Part shown: in pieces, positions 54,365 through 63,959 of the stretch
How the letters are laid out: every line of letters begins with the position of its first letter
Position numbering within the stretch: position 1 is the first letter of the stretch
NCBI RefSeq assembly: GCF_003352085.1
Contig: NZ_CP025804.1
Span: 1,736,001-1,800,000, forward strand
Direction: 5' to 3'
From: Sulfitobacter sp. SK012
GTDB lineage: Bacteria > Pseudomonadota > Alphaproteobacteria > Rhodobacterales > Rhodobacteraceae
Length of the DNA stretch: 64,000 nt
Made by a program: the position numbers and the translations under genes
The notes under the pieces: model-generated
What the model was told of the DNA's origin: nothing
The model's database searches: none
Seen by the model: the letters and a program-made list of their open reading frames with translations, nothing else

Positions 54365-55668
54365 GCATCATGTTGCAAGACCAGGACCGCATCTTTACCA
54401 ATATCTACGGCATGCATGACCGCACGCTGAAGGGCGCGCAGAAGCGTGGCCATTGGGATGGCACTGCCGGGATCATCAAAAAGGGCCGCGACTGGATTGT
54501 TGACCAGATGAAGGCATCCGGGCTTCGGGGCCGTGGCGGGGCAGGGTTCCCGACGGGTCTGAAATGGTCGTTCATGCCCAAGGAAAGTGACGGACGCCCC
54601 AGCTATTTGGTGGTGAATGCGGACGAGTCTGAGCCGGGGACCTGCAAAGACCGCGAGATTATGCGCCATGATCCGCATACTCTGATCGAAGGGTGCCTGA
54701 TCGCGTCTTTCGCGATGAATGCCAATGCTTGTTACATCTATATTCGCGGCGAATATATTCGCGAAAAAGAAGCCCTGCAGAACGCCATCGACGAAGCATA
54801 TGAAGCCGGCCTGGTGGGCAAGAATGCCTGTAAGTCAGGTTGGGATTTCGACATCTACCTGCACCACGGCGCGGGCGCGTATATCTGCGGCGAAGAAACT
54901 GCGCTGCTCGAAAGCCTTGAGGGCAAAAAGGGCATGCCGCGGATGAAGCCACCGTTCCCGGCGGGCGCTGGTCTTTATGGCTGTCCGACCACGGTGAATA
55001 ATGTGGAATCGATTGCGGTTGTGCCAACGATCCTGCGGCGCGGGCCGGAGTGGTTTTCGTCGTTTGGACGCCCGAACAACGCTGGCACCAAGCTGTTTGC
55101 GATTTCGGGTCATGTGAACAACCCTTGCGTCGTTGAAGAAGCGATGAGCATTTCGTTTGAAGAACTGATCGAGAAACATTGCGGCGGTATTCGTGGCGGC
55201 TGGAGTAACCTCAAGGCTGTTATCCCCGGTGGATCGTCCGTTCCGATGATCCCTGGCGCGCAAATGAAAGACGCGATCATGGACTTCGATTACCTGCGCG
55301 AGCAGCGGTCGGGTCTGGGTACGGCGGCGGTGATCGTGATGGACAACAACACGGATGTCATCAAAGCGATCTGGCGTTTGTCGAAGTTCTACAAGCACGA
55401 AAGCTGTGGCCAATGCACGCCGTGCCGTGAAGGTACCGGTTGGATGATGCGGGTCATGGACCGTTTGGTAACAGGCGATGCGGAGCCTGAGGAAATCGAC
55501 ATGCTTTTGGACGTGACCAAGCAAGTCGAAGGCCACACGATCTGTGCGCTTGGCGATGCGGCAGCTTGGCCGATCCAAGGCCTGATCCGGCATTTCCGCG
55601 GCGATATCGAGGATCGTATCAAACACAAGCGGACAGGACGCGTATCTGCAGCGGTTGCAGCAGAGTAA
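54361..55668 (+). CDS. nuoF: NADH-quinone oxidoreductase subunit F
   Basis: The 51-kDa-type subunit that binds NADH, FMN and a [4Fe-4S] cluster, 435 residues. The FMN loop [16 protein letters not shown], the NADH site [16 protein letters not shown] and [19 protein letters not shown] are clear. The cluster-binding C-terminus is [15 protein letters not shown] with the fourth ligand in [14 protein letters not shown]. It is coupled to the DUF5337-like gene. Unlike many bacteria, nuoG does not follow directly; about 2.9 kb of other genes intervene. Confidence 0.97.
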   Translation: MSIMLQDQDRIFTNIYGMHDRTLKGAQKRGHWDGTAGIIKKGRDWIVDQMKASGLRGRGGAGFPTGLKWSFMPKESDGRPSYLVVNADESEPGTCKDREIMRHDPHTLIEGCLIASFAMNANACYIYIRGEYIREKEALQNAIDEAYEAGLVGKNACKSGWDFDIYLHHGAGAYICGEETALLESLEGKKGMPRMKPPFPAGAGLYGCPTTVNNVESIAVVPTILRRGPEWFSSFGRPNNAGTKLFAISGHVNNPCVVEEAMSISFEELIEKHCGGIRGGWSNLKAVIPGGSSVPMIPGAQMKDAIMDFDYLREQRSGLGTAAVIVMDNNTDVIKAIWRLSKFYKHESCGQCTPCREGTGWMMRVMDRLVTGDAEPEEIDMLLDVTKQVEGHTICALGDAAAWPIQGLIRHFRGDIEDRIKHKRTGRVSAAVAAE

Positions 55669-55675
55669 GCAGCCC

Positions 55676-55945
55676 TTGAGTACATATCTTAACTTTGCGT
55701 CTGTTTCCCTGTTTCTCGCGATCATCTATGTGTTGGCGCGTGCCAACCAGTGGCCGAGACTGATGTCCTGCGCTGTTGCATTGGGCTTCATATCGGTCCC
55801 ATTCGTAGTAACAACCGCTGCTCATTCTTTTGAGATTCCAGCGATGGTTCGAGAAGTGGTCCTTTCGTCAGTACCCGTTGGTATTTTGATCGGGCTGTAT
55901 GCTTTGGCAAAATCTGTCGCCAATAGGGTCAAATCCGACCCGTAA
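55676..55945 (+). CDS. small hydrophobic membrane protein, unknown
   Basis: An 89-residue protein with about three hydrophobic segments (LNFASVSLFLAIIYVLARAN, SCAVALGFISVPFVVTTAA, VVLSSVPVGILIGLYALAKS). There is no ATG; TTG at 55676, eight bases after the nuoF stop, or TTG at 55655 inside nuoF are the options. No family is recognised. It is in the block between nuoF and nuoG and its AT content is a little higher than the nuo genes. Confidence 0.45.
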   Translation: MSTYLNFASVSLFLAIIYVLARANQWPRLMSCAVALGFISVPFVVTTAAHSFEIPAMVREVVLSSVPVGILIGLYALAKSVANRVKSDP

Positions 55946-55971
55946 ATAAACTGTCTTTTAGGAACCTAAAA

Positions 55972-56379
55972 ATGGAACAATTCGCAGCCTACGGCCCCGC
56001 CATTGTGGCGCTGGCACTTTGGGGACTCTTGATTTTGGTTCTGACAATTTATTCTACGTTTGGCCGCACAGCGGAGGCGCGGTGCGATTGCGGCAAACCC
56101 AAGCGGGACTACGCAGACCCAGTGTATCGCCGCGAACGGGCTTATATGAACGCGGTTGAGACATCTGGCCCGTTTATCGCAACCACGCTGGCGGCCATGT
56201 TGGCCGGTGGAGCGGTATTCTGGGTAAATCTATTGGCGGCGGTATTTGTGATTTCGCGGATTGCGATGGCTGCCATTCATATCGGCACAGAGAACCAGCC
56301 GATGCGTTCCATCAGCTTTATGGTTGGATTTTTAGTGATCATCGCCTTGGGGTTGATCGCGGTTTTTGCGGCGCTTTAA
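55972..56379 (+). CDS. MAPEG family membrane protein
   Basis: A 135-residue four-helix protein of the MAPEG superfamily (membrane-associated eicosanoid and glutathione proteins). Family features: an N-terminal helix IVALALWGLLILVLTIYSTF, the conserved arginine/asparagine region RRERAYMNAVETSGPFIATT (RAxxNxxE-like) and a membrane C-terminus. Bacterial members are mostly of unknown function, some use glutathione. TTAGGAAC precedes the ATG. It lies between nuoF and nuoG and is not a complex I subunit as far as is known. Confidence 0.85.
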   Translation: MEQFAAYGPAIVALALWGLLILVLTIYSTFGRTAEARCDCGKPKRDYADPVYRRERAYMNAVETSGPFIATTLAAMLAGGAVFWVNLLAAVFVISRIAMAAIHIGTENQPMRSISFMVGFLVIIALGLIAVFAAL

Positions 56380-56534
56380 GCCAGAGCAGCTAAACGAGCC
56401 GGTCGTTCATTGTGATACTTGGTTGACTGGCTGAGCGCTAAGCGTATGCCCGAATGGGGCAGGGAGCGGGACGGCTGCCTTGCGTATCTGCACAGGCATT
56501 CCGTATGTCACCGCAATGCCAAGGAGTTTGTGAG

Positions 56535-57146
56535 TTGAGCCACGCGTACTTCATTTGGACAATGCAACGAACAGGTGGCACGACATTGGCCATACTTTTG
56601 CGCCGTCTTTCGGAGCACCCAAGTGTCGAAGATGAACCGTTCAACTTGACCCGTGTGTTCGGTCACATTATCCTTGATCGCCGTTCTGAGAGAGGCCGGA
56701 TTGTTTCATTAGAACAGGCCGATGCGACCGGGGCATAGGGTAGAAGGCAGGCCAAAGAGGTTTTTGCTGAAATTTTGAATGGAACGAAGCCTGCTCCGAT
56801 ACTTGATCAAAAGCACGTCACTGACTATTTGGCCAATTCTTATCAGCGCCGCGAGGAATTGGCGCAGCAGATGAGCGCCGCTGGTGAGACGCCTTTTATC
56901 GTCTTTTTCGAAGACATTTATAACCAGCCTGCCGAAGTCGGAAAAGCTCTGCTGCTCCGCCTATTTACCTTTTTGGACATCGATCCCGCCGATCATTCTG
57001 AATATGATGCACTGGTGAATGACGCGCTATTCAATCGGGGTCAGAAAACGTCCAGCGTTTTGGAAAAAGTGCCAAATATCGAAGAACTACGGGCAAAGCT
57101 GGACACACTTTCCAATGGTTTTGATAAAGTGTTTATTCCGTCCTAG
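56535..57146 (+). pseudogene. broken sulfotransferase (nonsense codon and probable internal deletion)
   Basis: A frame from TTG 56535 (AAGGAG eight bases upstream) encodes SHAYFIWTMQRTGGTTLA, a sulfotransferase start with the PAPS-loop pattern RTGGTT. It stops at TAG 56736-56738 after EQADATGA, then continues in the same frame to 57146 (GRRQAKEVFAEILNGTKPAP onward, FIVFFEDIYNQPAE, RGQKTSS). If the TAG were TGG (Trp), as expected before GRRQA in such enzymes, the frame would read through. Total length of about 204 residues is shorter than the usual 250-300, and the central part after NLTRVFGHI seems missing, so it is likely a pseudogene. Confidence 0.72.
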
Positions 57147-57221
57147 TCGCGCAGCGGGTTGAGCTGTGCAGCAAGCAATGTGAAATACCCGCGGGTATGT
57201 CGAAATCGGATCGGGGTAGAG

Positions 57222-57692
57222 ATGAAAGATATGCAACTGGCAGAGCTGAACGTGGGGCGGTTGATCGCTGCGACAGATGATCCGCGTGTTGCGGAATTCA
57301 TGGACAACCTTGATAAAATTAACGGTTTGGGCAAGCGGATGCCGGGTTTCATCTGGATGATGGAAGGATCAGGGGAGCCGGGGACCGGCAATACGGATGC
57401 CAAAATCGAGGGTGATCCGCTCTATGTTGCGAACCTGAGTGTTTGGCGCGATCTTGCCGCGCTTGAGACATTTGTCTGGGACACGCTGCACAAACGCTTC
57501 TATGAAAAGCGCAGAGCTTGGTTCGAAGTGGCTGCGGCCCCGCATTTCGTGATGTGGTGGGTGCCGCAGGGCCACCAACCTACGCTCCAAGAAGCACTGG
57601 CACGGCTGGAGCATTTGCGCGATAACGGCGATAGCGATCATGCCTTTGGCTGGTCTTATGCAAAGCAGGCAGCGGAACTGGGGACGGAATAA
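57222..57692 (+). CDS. DUF3291 family protein
   Basis: A 156-residue protein of the DUF3291 family, a dimeric alpha-beta barrel related to antibiotic-biosynthesis monooxygenases but of unknown function. Typical stretches are MQLAELNVGRLIAATDDPRV, the WMMEGSGEPGTGN loop, LSVWRDLAALETFVWDTLHK and APHFVMWWVPQGHQPTLQEA. The ATG at 57222 has GGGGT upstream; the frame is open to 57159. Its stop overlaps the next start (TAATG). It belongs to the block between nuoF and nuoG. Confidence 0.82.
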   Translation: MKDMQLAELNVGRLIAATDDPRVAEFMDNLDKINGLGKRMPGFIWMMEGSGEPGTGNTDAKIEGDPLYVANLSVWRDLAALETFVWDTLHKRFYEKRRAWFEVAAAPHFVMWWVPQGHQPTLQEALARLEHLRDNGDSDHAFGWSYAKQAAELGTE

Positions 57693-58018
57693 TGACACGG
57701 ATTTTGGGGATGATTGTGCTGGTTGCATTGGCAGCGAGCTGTACGGCGCGGGCCGAACGGGTGGCGTTTGATGGGCAGTTCTTTAGTGCCAAGGTGCGTA
57801 AAGTTGATGGCCAGTATGATGTCTTTACCGTGACCGTTGGAGGGGTTTCCAAATCGTTGGATGGTGCACGCGAAGCCGGCGGGTACGAGGGTATCAAATA
57901 CTGCCTCAATACATATGGTAATTCCGATATCGATTGGGTTGTTGGTCCGGACACGCCGCCCGAACAGCTGCGCATTGAAAAAGACAAGTTTGTATTTCAA
58001 GGTGTCTGTCCGCAGTGA
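57692..58018 (+). CDS. small secreted protein, unknown
   Basis: A 108-residue protein with an N-terminal secretion signal (MTRILGMIVLVALAASCTAR), with a Cys at 17 that makes a marginal lipobox (AAS-C, lacking the usual Leu at -3). The mature part is a small beta-rich domain with two further cysteines near YCLNTYGN and VCPQ, possibly disulfide-bonded. It overlaps the DUF3291 stop (TAATG). No family is recognised. Periplasmic location is likely. Confidence 0.6.
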   Translation: MTRILGMIVLVALAASCTARAERVAFDGQFFSAKVRKVDGQYDVFTVTVGGVSKSLDGAREAGGYEGIKYCLNTYGNSDIDWVVGPDTPPEQLRIEKDKFVFQGVCPQ

Positions 58019-58139
58019 ACGCACGGGCGCAAAATTGCCTGAATGGCTCCAAAACAGCTGATGTTATTGCATATCAAGCTGCGCACACTCCATTTGCAGG
58101 TTGGGCAACCAAGCCCACCCGCTCTTGAGGAGAGTAGAT

Positions 58140-58541
58140 ATGCGTGGATTACTGATCGCTTTTGGCGTTATGGCGATTTTGGCCAACCCAGTTGCCGCCA
58201 AACCGCCCTTGCGCGATGTACCCAAAATTGACAATGCACTGCTTGACTTGGGCATCGCCGACATTATCCGCAAACAGTGTCCGGATATCTCTGCGCGGAT
58301 GCTTAAGGCGTTGAATTATGTTTGGGGATTAAAGGCTGAGGCCGGCCGTCTTGGCTATACTGACGCGGAAATCGATGCCTACATTGACAGTGACGCGGAA
58401 AAAACGCGCATGAGGGCAAGGGGTGACGAATTTTTCAAGGCTAGGGGGGTCGAAACTTCGGACCCGCAAAGCTATTGTGCGCTAGGACGCGCAGAGATTC
58501 AAAAATCGAGCCGGATCGGTTCGTTACTGAAGGCAAAGTGA
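58140..58541 (+). CDS. DUF5333-like secreted protein
   Basis: A 133-residue protein with a Sec signal ([20 protein letters not shown], cleavage near residue 20) and an all-helical mature part: [20 protein letters not shown], then [20 protein letters not shown] and [20 protein letters not shown]. This matches the DUF5333-type protein found just before nuoG in Rhodobacteraceae. The two cysteines (CPDI and YCALG) may form a disulfide. GAGGAGA precedes the ATG at 58140. nuoG starts four bases later. Function unknown. Confidence 0.82.
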   Translation: MRGLLIAFGVMAILANPVAAKPPLRDVPKIDNALLDLGIADIIRKQCPDISARMLKALNYVWGLKAEAGRLGYTDAEIDAYIDSDAEKTRMRARGDEFFKARGVETSDPQSYCALGRAEIQKSSRIGSLLKAK

Positions 58542-58545
58542 GCAC

Positions 58546-60561
58546 ATGAGCGACATTCGCAAGATCATCATCGACGGCAAAGAAGTTGAAGCTGAGGGGG
58601 CGATGACGCTCATTCAAGCCTGTGAGCAAGCGGGCGTGGAAATTCCGCGCTTTTGCTACCATGAAAGACTATCGATTGCTGGCAATTGTCGTATGTGTCT
58701 TGTTGAAGTTGTTGGCGGTCCTCCCAAGCCTGCGGCCTCTTGTGCGATGCAGGTGCGCGATTTGCGCCCCGGTCCCGAAGGCCAGCCTCCCGTTGTGAAA
58801 ACCAACTCACCTATGGTCAAAAAGGCCCGCGAGGGGGTCATGGAATTCCTGCTGATCAACCACCCATTGGATTGCCCGATTTGCGATCAGGGCGGCGAAT
58901 GTGATTTGCAAGATCAGGCGATGGCATATGGCGTTGATTTCAGCCGCTACCGCGAGCCCAAGCGCGCAACCGAAGATCTTGATCTGGGGCCGTTGGTCGA
59001 GACCCATATGACGCGCTGCATTTCGTGCACGCGCTGTGTGCGCTTTACCACCGAAGTCGCGGGCATTCACCAGATGGGCCAGACGGGCCGGGGTGAAGAT
59101 GCTGAGATTACGGCCTATTTGGGTCAGACGCTCGATTCGAACATGCAAGGCAACATCATTGATTTGTGCCCCGTGGGTGCGCTTGTTTCTAAGCCCTATG
59201 CGTTCACGGCGCGGCCTTGGGAATTGAGCAAGACCGAGAGTATCGACGTGATGGACGCGCTTGGGTCCAACATTCGTGTGGACACCAAGGGGCGCGAAGT
59301 CATGCGCATCCTGCCGCGCAACCATGATGGCGTCAACGAGGAATGGATTTCCGACAAGACACGTTTCGTTTGGGACGGTCTGCGCCGCCAACGTTTGGAT
59401 ACGCCTTATATCCGCGAAAACGGTAAGCTGCGCAAAGCAAGCTGGCCTGAGGCGCTGGGTGCTGCAGCGGCAGCGATGAAGGATAAAAAAGTCGCAGGTT
59501 TGGTTGGTGATTTAACGTCGGTTGAAGCGGCCTATGCGCTTAAGACCCTCATCGAAGGGCAGGGCGGCGTTGTTGAATGTCGCACGGACGGGGCAAAGCT
59601 GCCTGCGGGCAACCGTTCGGGTTATGTCGGGACGGCCACGATCGAAGAAATCGATACGGCTCAGGCGATCATGCTTATTGGGGCCAACCCAGCTATTGAG
59701 GCTCCAGTGCTTAATGCGCGCATCCGCAAGGCGTGGTCGCGGGGCGCAAATGTTGGCGTGATCGGTCCAAAGGTGGATCTAACGTATGAATATAACGATC
59801 TGGGTGATGATCCATCGGTGATGTCTGCTTTGTTAAAACGCGACCATTCGGACGTTGCTGAAAAGCAATCGATCATCATCGTCGGGCAGGCGGCGTTGCG
59901 GCGTGCGGATGGCGCGGCCGTTTTGGCCGAGGCGATGGCATTGGCAGCGAGCACGAAATCGACCTTTATGGTTTTGCATACTGCAGCGGGCCGCGTTGGC
60001 GCGATGGATATTGCTGCCGTGGCGGAGAACGGCATGGATGATGTGACTGCAGCAGAGGTGATCTATAACCTCGGGTCTGACGAAGTCGAAATCGCTGCCG
60101 GGCCGTTCGTGATCTATCAAGGGAGTCACGGCGACCGAGGCGCGCACCGTGCGGATATCATTCTGCCGGGTGCGGCCTATGCCGAAGAACCCGGTTTGTT
60201 TGTGAACACCGAAGGACGCCCGCAGATCGCACAGCGCGCAAGCTTTGCCCCTGGTGAAGCCAAAGAAAACTGGGCAATCCTTCGCGCGCTTTCTGCCGAA
60301 ATGGGTGCCACGTTGCCGTTTGATTCCCTTGCGGCCCTGCGCCGTGCGTTGATCAAGGACGTCCCGCATTTGGGAGATGTCGACGCGGTGCCCGAAAACG
60401 AATGGCAGGCGGAACCTAAGGGCAGGCTGGCCAAAGGCGGCTTTGATGCAGCGATTGCAGATTTCTACCTTAGCAATCCAATCGCGCGCGCATCGAGCCT
60501 GATGGCTGAGCTGTCGGCAAACGCAAAGGCGCGCCGCACGGAGCAACTGGCCGCAGAGTGA
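58546..60561 (+). CDS. nuoG: NADH-quinone oxidoreductase subunit G
   Basis: Large 75-kDa-type subunit, 671 residues, carrying iron-sulfur clusters. The N-terminal ferredoxin-like part has [20 protein letters not shown] ([2Fe-2S]). [20 protein letters not shown] and [20 protein letters not shown] supply [4Fe-4S] ligands. Downstream is the molybdopterin-like domain ([20 protein letters not shown]) with an inactive fold. The length is typical for alphaproteobacteria, shorter than the E. coli protein. It overlaps the next lipoprotein gene by GTGA. Confidence 0.96.
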   Translation: MSDIRKIIIDGKEVEAEGAMTLIQACEQAGVEIPRFCYHERLSIAGNCRMCLVEVVGGPPKPAASCAMQVRDLRPGPEGQPPVVKTNSPMVKKAREGVMEFLLINHPLDCPICDQGGECDLQDQAMAYGVDFSRYREPKRATEDLDLGPLVETHMTRCISCTRCVRFTTEVAGIHQMGQTGRGEDAEITAYLGQTLDSNMQGNIIDLCPVGALVSKPYAFTARPWELSKTESIDVMDALGSNIRVDTKGREVMRILPRNHDGVNEEWISDKTRFVWDGLRRQRLDTPYIRENGKLRKASWPEALGAAAAAMKDKKVAGLVGDLTSVEAAYALKTLIEGQGGVVECRTDGAKLPAGNRSGYVGTATIEEIDTAQAIMLIGANPAIEAPVLNARIRKAWSRGANVGVIGPKVDLTYEYNDLGDDPSVMSALLKRDHSDVAEKQSIIIVGQAALRRADGAAVLAEAMALAASTKSTFMVLHTAAGRVGAMDIAAVAENGMDDVTAAEVIYNLGSDEVEIAAGPFVIYQGSHGDRGAHRADIILPGAAYAEEPGLFVNTEGRPQIAQRASFAPGEAKENWAILRALSAEMGATLPFDSLAALRRALIKDVPHLGDVDAVPENEWQAEPKGRLAKGGFDAAIADFYLSNPIARASSLMAELSANAKARRTEQLAAE

Positions 60562-60941
60562 AGCATTTCGCGATCATAGCACCTGTGCTTTTGGCCGCGT
60601 GCGTGGAACCTGTGCCGACCGCCGAGGATTTTATCCCTGAATATAAGGGCGTAGAGACCGTGTTACTGGATGGTGATTTGGTTCAGTTTAATGTTGCCAT
60701 GACGAAGGCGCGCACGTCTGATAACGTTGCGGCTTATGCGGAATGTGCTGCTGCGCAATATACACTGATCCGAGGCTATGGTTTTGCGCGACATGTGCGG
60801 ACAAATGTGCTCGAAGAGGGTGGCATATGGCGCGCAGATGCTATTTACACAATCTCGCCGAGCCTGCCACGTGGCTTGAAGACAATTGATGCTGAAGTGA
60901 CCACGCAGAACTGCGTGGAAAAAGGCATACCGACGGTGTGA
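60558..60941 (+). CDS. small lipoprotein between nuoG and nuoH
   Basis: A 127-residue lipoprotein: [20 protein letters not shown] carries the lipobox LAAC with Cys15. The rest is a small alpha/beta domain with several cysteines ([20 protein letters not shown]). The GTG start overlaps the nuoG stop. It is the extra lipoprotein seen in some alphaproteobacterial nuo operons, but its role is unknown to me. nuoH follows six bases later. Confidence 0.72.
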   Translation: MKHFAIIAPVLLAACVEPVPTAEDFIPEYKGVETVLLDGDLVQFNVAMTKARTSDNVAAYAECAAAQYTLIRGYGFARHVRTNVLEEGGIWRADAIYTISPSLPRGLKTIDAEVTTQNCVEKGIPTV

Positions 60942-60947
60942 GGATAT

Positions 60948-61985
60948 ATGGCTGATTTCTTTTCCACTCCTGCGGGCATCGCTGTGCTGATACTAGCGCA
61001 AGTGCTCGCTGTGCTGGCTTTCGTTATGATATCCTTGCTGTTTCTGGTTTACGGTGATCGCAAGATCTGGGCCGCGGTCCAGTTGCGCCGGGGTCCAAAC
61101 GTGGTGGGCACCTTTGGCCTGCTGCAAACTGTGGCCGATGCGCTTAAATATGTCGTCAAAGAGGTTGTGATCCCTGCGGGGGCCGACCGAACCGTATTTT
61201 TACTGGCCCCTCTGACGTCGTTTGTTCTGGCGATGATTGCTTGGGCGGTGATCCCGTTCAACGATGGGTGGGTACTGTCAGATATCAACGTGGCGATCCT
61301 ATTTGTATTCGCGGTGTCCTCCTTGGAGGTCTACGGCGTGATCATGGGCGGCTGGGCGTCGAACTCAAAGTACCCGTTCCTTGGCTCGTTGCGGTCCGCC
61401 GCACAGATGATTTCATACGAAGTCTCGCTGGGTTTGATCATCATTGGGGTGATCATCTCGACCGGATCTATGAATTTCAGCGGCATTGTAGCCGCACAAG
61501 ACGGTGATTGGGGCTTCTTCAACTGGTACTGGCTGCCGCACTTCCCGATGGTTTTCCTGTTTTTTATCTCGGCGCTGGCGGAAACGAACCGCCCTCCGTT
61601 TGACCTTCCCGAAGCTGAATCCGAACTGGTGGCGGGCTATCAGGTGGAATATTCCGCGACGCCGTTCTTGTTGTTCATGGCTGGCGAATACATCGCGATC
61701 TTCTTGATGTGCGCTCTGACGACACTGCTGTTCTTTGGTGGCTGGTTGTCACCGTTCCCGTTCCTGCCCGATGGCGTGTTCTGGATGGTCGGCAAGATGG
61801 CGTTCTTCTTCTTTCTCTTTGCAATGGTAAAGGCGATCACGCCGCGTTACCGCTACGACCAACTGATGCGTCTGGGCTGGAAAGTCTTCCTACCGTTCTC
61901 GCTGTTTTGGGTGGTCTTCGTTGCATTCGCAGCAAAATTCGACTGGTTCTGGGGGGCATATGCCCGTTGGGGCGTAGGGGGCTAA
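60948..61985 (+). CDS. nuoH: NADH-quinone oxidoreductase subunit H
   Basis: Membrane subunit joining the peripheral and membrane arms and forming part of the quinone channel, 345 residues with eight helices. Visible stretches are [60 protein letters not shown], the acidic loop [20 protein letters not shown] and [27 protein letters not shown] is near its start. nuoI follows one base after the stop. Confidence 0.96.
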   Translation: MADFFSTPAGIAVLILAQVLAVLAFVMISLLFLVYGDRKIWAAVQLRRGPNVVGTFGLLQTVADALKYVVKEVVIPAGADRTVFLLAPLTSFVLAMIAWAVIPFNDGWVLSDINVAILFVFAVSSLEVYGVIMGGWASNSKYPFLGSLRSAAQMISYEVSLGLIIIGVIISTGSMNFSGIVAAQDGDWGFFNWYWLPHFPMVFLFFISALAETNRPPFDLPEAESELVAGYQVEYSATPFLLFMAGEYIAIFLMCALTTLLFFGGWLSPFPFLPDGVFWMVGKMAFFFFLFAMVKAITPRYRYDQLMRLGWKVFLPFSLFWVVFVAFAAKFDWFWGAYARWGVGG

Positions 61986-61986
61986 T

Positions 61987-62481
61987 ATGGCACAGATCGA
62001 TTATACACGGCACGCCAAGTACTTCCTTTTGCAGGATTTCTGGGTCGGCATGAAGCTGGGGATCAAGTATTTCTTCCGGCCCAAGGCGACGTTGAACTAT
62101 CCGCATGAAAAAGGCCCGCTCAGCCCGCGTTTCCGGGGTGAGCATGCCCTGCGTCGTTATCCCAACGGCGAAGAGCGCTGCATTGCGTGCAAACTTTGCG
62201 AAGCCGTTTGTCCCGCGCAGGCCATCACGATTGATGCTGAGCCGCGCGATGATGGATCACGCCGCACCACGCGCTATGACATCGATATGACCAAATGCAT
62301 CTATTGTGGTTTCTGCCAAGAAGCCTGCCCGGTGGATGCTATTGTTGAAGGCCCGAATTTTGAGTTCTCGACTGAGACCCGCGAAGAGCTGTTTTACGAC
62401 AAGGACAAGCTTTTGGAAAATGGTGAGCGCTGGGAAGCCGAGATTGCGCGTAACCTTGAGATGGATGCGCCGTACCGATGA
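61987..62481 (+). CDS. nuoI: NADH-quinone oxidoreductase subunit I
   Basis: The 23-kDa-type subunit with two [4Fe-4S] clusters (N6a and N6b), 164 residues. The two ferredoxin motifs are [18 protein letters not shown] and [20 protein letters not shown]. The N-terminal amphipathic part [20 protein letters not shown] is the membrane contact. It overlaps the CMD-like gene by ATGA. Confidence 0.97.
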   Translation: MAQIDYTRHAKYFLLQDFWVGMKLGIKYFFRPKATLNYPHEKGPLSPRFRGEHALRRYPNGEERCIACKLCEAVCPAQAITIDAEPRDDGSRRTTRYDIDMTKCIYCGFCQEACPVDAIVEGPNFEFSTETREELFYDKDKLLENGERWEAEIARNLEMDAPYR

Positions 62482-62897
62482 CCGATAACCCCTTTGAAGC
62501 AATGACCAAGCAGATGCAGGAAATGGCCAAGTCCTTTCCGGCGATGGATGCGTTTTCGCCCAAGGGTTTTGAGGCGATGATGGGCCTGATGCCCAAGGAC
62601 ATGATGGAAACCTTCTTTGGCAACAAGCTTAACCCTGATGGGTTGGACGCCAAGACGCGGCTGCTTTTGACGTTGGCGGGGCTGACCATGCAAGGCGCAC
62701 AGAACGAAGTTGTTTTGCGCCAAACTGTGCGCCACGCCGTTGAGGCGGGTGCACACAAGCAACAGATTATTGATACGATTGGCCAAATGGCCGCCTTTGC
62801 CGGTATTCCTGCGATGAACCGCGCGATGCAACTGGCCCAAGAAGTGCTGGACGGTGACGCGGCGGATGAAGCCAAAGATAAGGAACGTGACGCATGA
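62478..62897 (+). CDS. carboxymuconolactone-decarboxylase-like protein without cysteine
   Basis: A 139-residue helical protein with the CMD/AhpD-like core ([20 protein letters not shown], then [20 protein letters not shown]). AhpD-type enzymes use a CxxC pair and His; this protein contains no cysteine at all, so it cannot be a peroxidase of that kind. It overlaps nuoI and nuoJ by ATGA on both sides, and similar genes occur in Rhodobacteraceae nuo operons. A structural or assembly role is more likely than catalysis; unproved. Confidence 0.78.
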   Translation: MTDNPFEAMTKQMQEMAKSFPAMDAFSPKGFEAMMGLMPKDMMETFFGNKLNPDGLDAKTRLLLTLAGLTMQGAQNEVVLRQTVRHAVEAGAHKQQIIDTIGQMAAFAGIPAMNRAMQLAQEVLDGDAADEAKDKERDA

Positions 62898-63496
62898 GCA
62901 TTTTTGCATTCTATCTATTTGCAATCTGCGTGATCACAGGGGGGCTTTTCACCGTGATCAGCCGCAACCCCGTGCATTCCGTGCTTTGGTTAATCCTGTC
63001 ATTCCTGTCTGCAGCGGGCCTGTTTGTGCTTTTGGGTGCAGAGTTTGTCGCGATGCTCTTGGTCATCGTCTATGTCGGGGCCGTGGCGGTCCTGTTTTTG
63101 TTCGTTGTGATGATGCTGGACGTTGATTTCGCCGAATTGAAAGCCGAAATGGCGCGCTACATGCCGCTGGCGCTGTTGATCGCGCTCGTGATTCTCATGC
63201 AATTTGTGATGGCCTTTGGCGCTTGGGAATTCAATGCCGCCGCTGAGGGGCTGCGCGCGCAGGTGACGGATATGGATGTCACAAATACCGCCGCGCTTGG
63301 GTTAATCATTTATGACGATTACTTTTTGCTTTTCCAGCTGTCGGGCCTGATCCTGCTGGTTGCGATGATCGGTGCAATCGTGCTGACCCTGCGCCACCGC
63401 ACAGATGTCAAACGCCAGGACGTGGTCGCACAGATGATGCGTGATCCAGCTAAGGCGATGGAATTAAAAGACGTGAAACCGGGGCAGGGGCTGTAG
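62894..63496 (+). CDS. nuoJ: NADH-quinone oxidoreductase subunit J
   Basis: Membrane subunit of complex I with five helices, 200 residues. It begins [20 protein letters not shown] and contains the conserved [20 protein letters not shown] segment, whose pi-bulge helix is essential for proton coupling, and [16 protein letters not shown]. The C-terminal half includes [20 protein letters not shown] and the tail [21 protein letters not shown] 152-base gap separates it from nuoK, unusual for these normally overlapping genes. Confidence 0.95.
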   Translation: MSIFAFYLFAICVITGGLFTVISRNPVHSVLWLILSFLSAAGLFVLLGAEFVAMLLVIVYVGAVAVLFLFVVMMLDVDFAELKAEMARYMPLALLIALVILMQFVMAFGAWEFNAAAEGLRAQVTDMDVTNTAALGLIIYDDYFLLFQLSGLILLVAMIGAIVLTLRHRTDVKRQDVVAQMMRDPAKAMELKDVKPGQGL

Positions 63497-63648
63497 GCGG
63501 GCGATTAGAGATATTGCCTACCAAAATACTATCGTGGTCGCGCTGAGCATTCTATTCGGCGGCTACAACCTGATCTGAGATCAGCCGGACCCGTATCCGG
63601 CACATAAGAATACTGCCCCGCAAGAGGGCCAAAAGACTGAGGGACGAC
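63497..63648 (+). other. nuoJ-nuoK spacer with a possible hydrophobic mini-frame
   Basis: Unlike the rest of the operon, nuoJ and nuoK are 152 bases apart. The spacer contains a short open frame without ATG ending TGA near 63580 that would encode the hydrophobic [17 protein letters not shown], starting at an ATT or GTG codon, with the inverted repeat CTGATCTGAGATCAG at its end. There is no clear ribosome site. Confidence 0.3.
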
Positions 63649-63954
63649 ATGATCGGACTTGAACATTACCTGACAGTGGCGGCGACGCTGTTTGTCATCG
63701 GCATCTTCGGGCTTTTTCTGAACCGCAAGAACGTGATCATTCTGCTGATGAGCATCGAACTGATGCTCTTGGCGGTGAACATTAATCTTGTCGCATTCTC
63801 CAGCTTTCTGGGTGATCTGGTGGGGCAGGTGTTCACGCTGTTTGTCCTCACGGTTGCCGCAGCAGAAGCGGCGATTGGTCTGGCCATTTTGGTCTGTTTC
63901 TTCCGTAACCGTGGCACGATCGCGGTTGAAGACGTCAACGTGATGAAGGGCTGA
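63649..63954 (+). CDS. nuoK: NADH-quinone oxidoreductase subunit K
   Basis: Small membrane subunit with three helices, 101 residues. Characteristic stretches are [20 protein letters not shown] and the conserved glutamates in [20 protein letters not shown] and in [18 protein letters not shown], both implicated in proton transfer. GAGGGACGA precedes the ATG. nuoL begins five bases downstream. Confidence 0.96.
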   Translation: MIGLEHYLTVAATLFVIGIFGLFLNRKNVIILLMSIELMLLAVNINLVAFSSFLGDLVGQVFTLFVLTVAAAEAAIGLAILVCFFRNRGTIAVEDVNVMKG

Positions 63955-63959
63955 GGATT

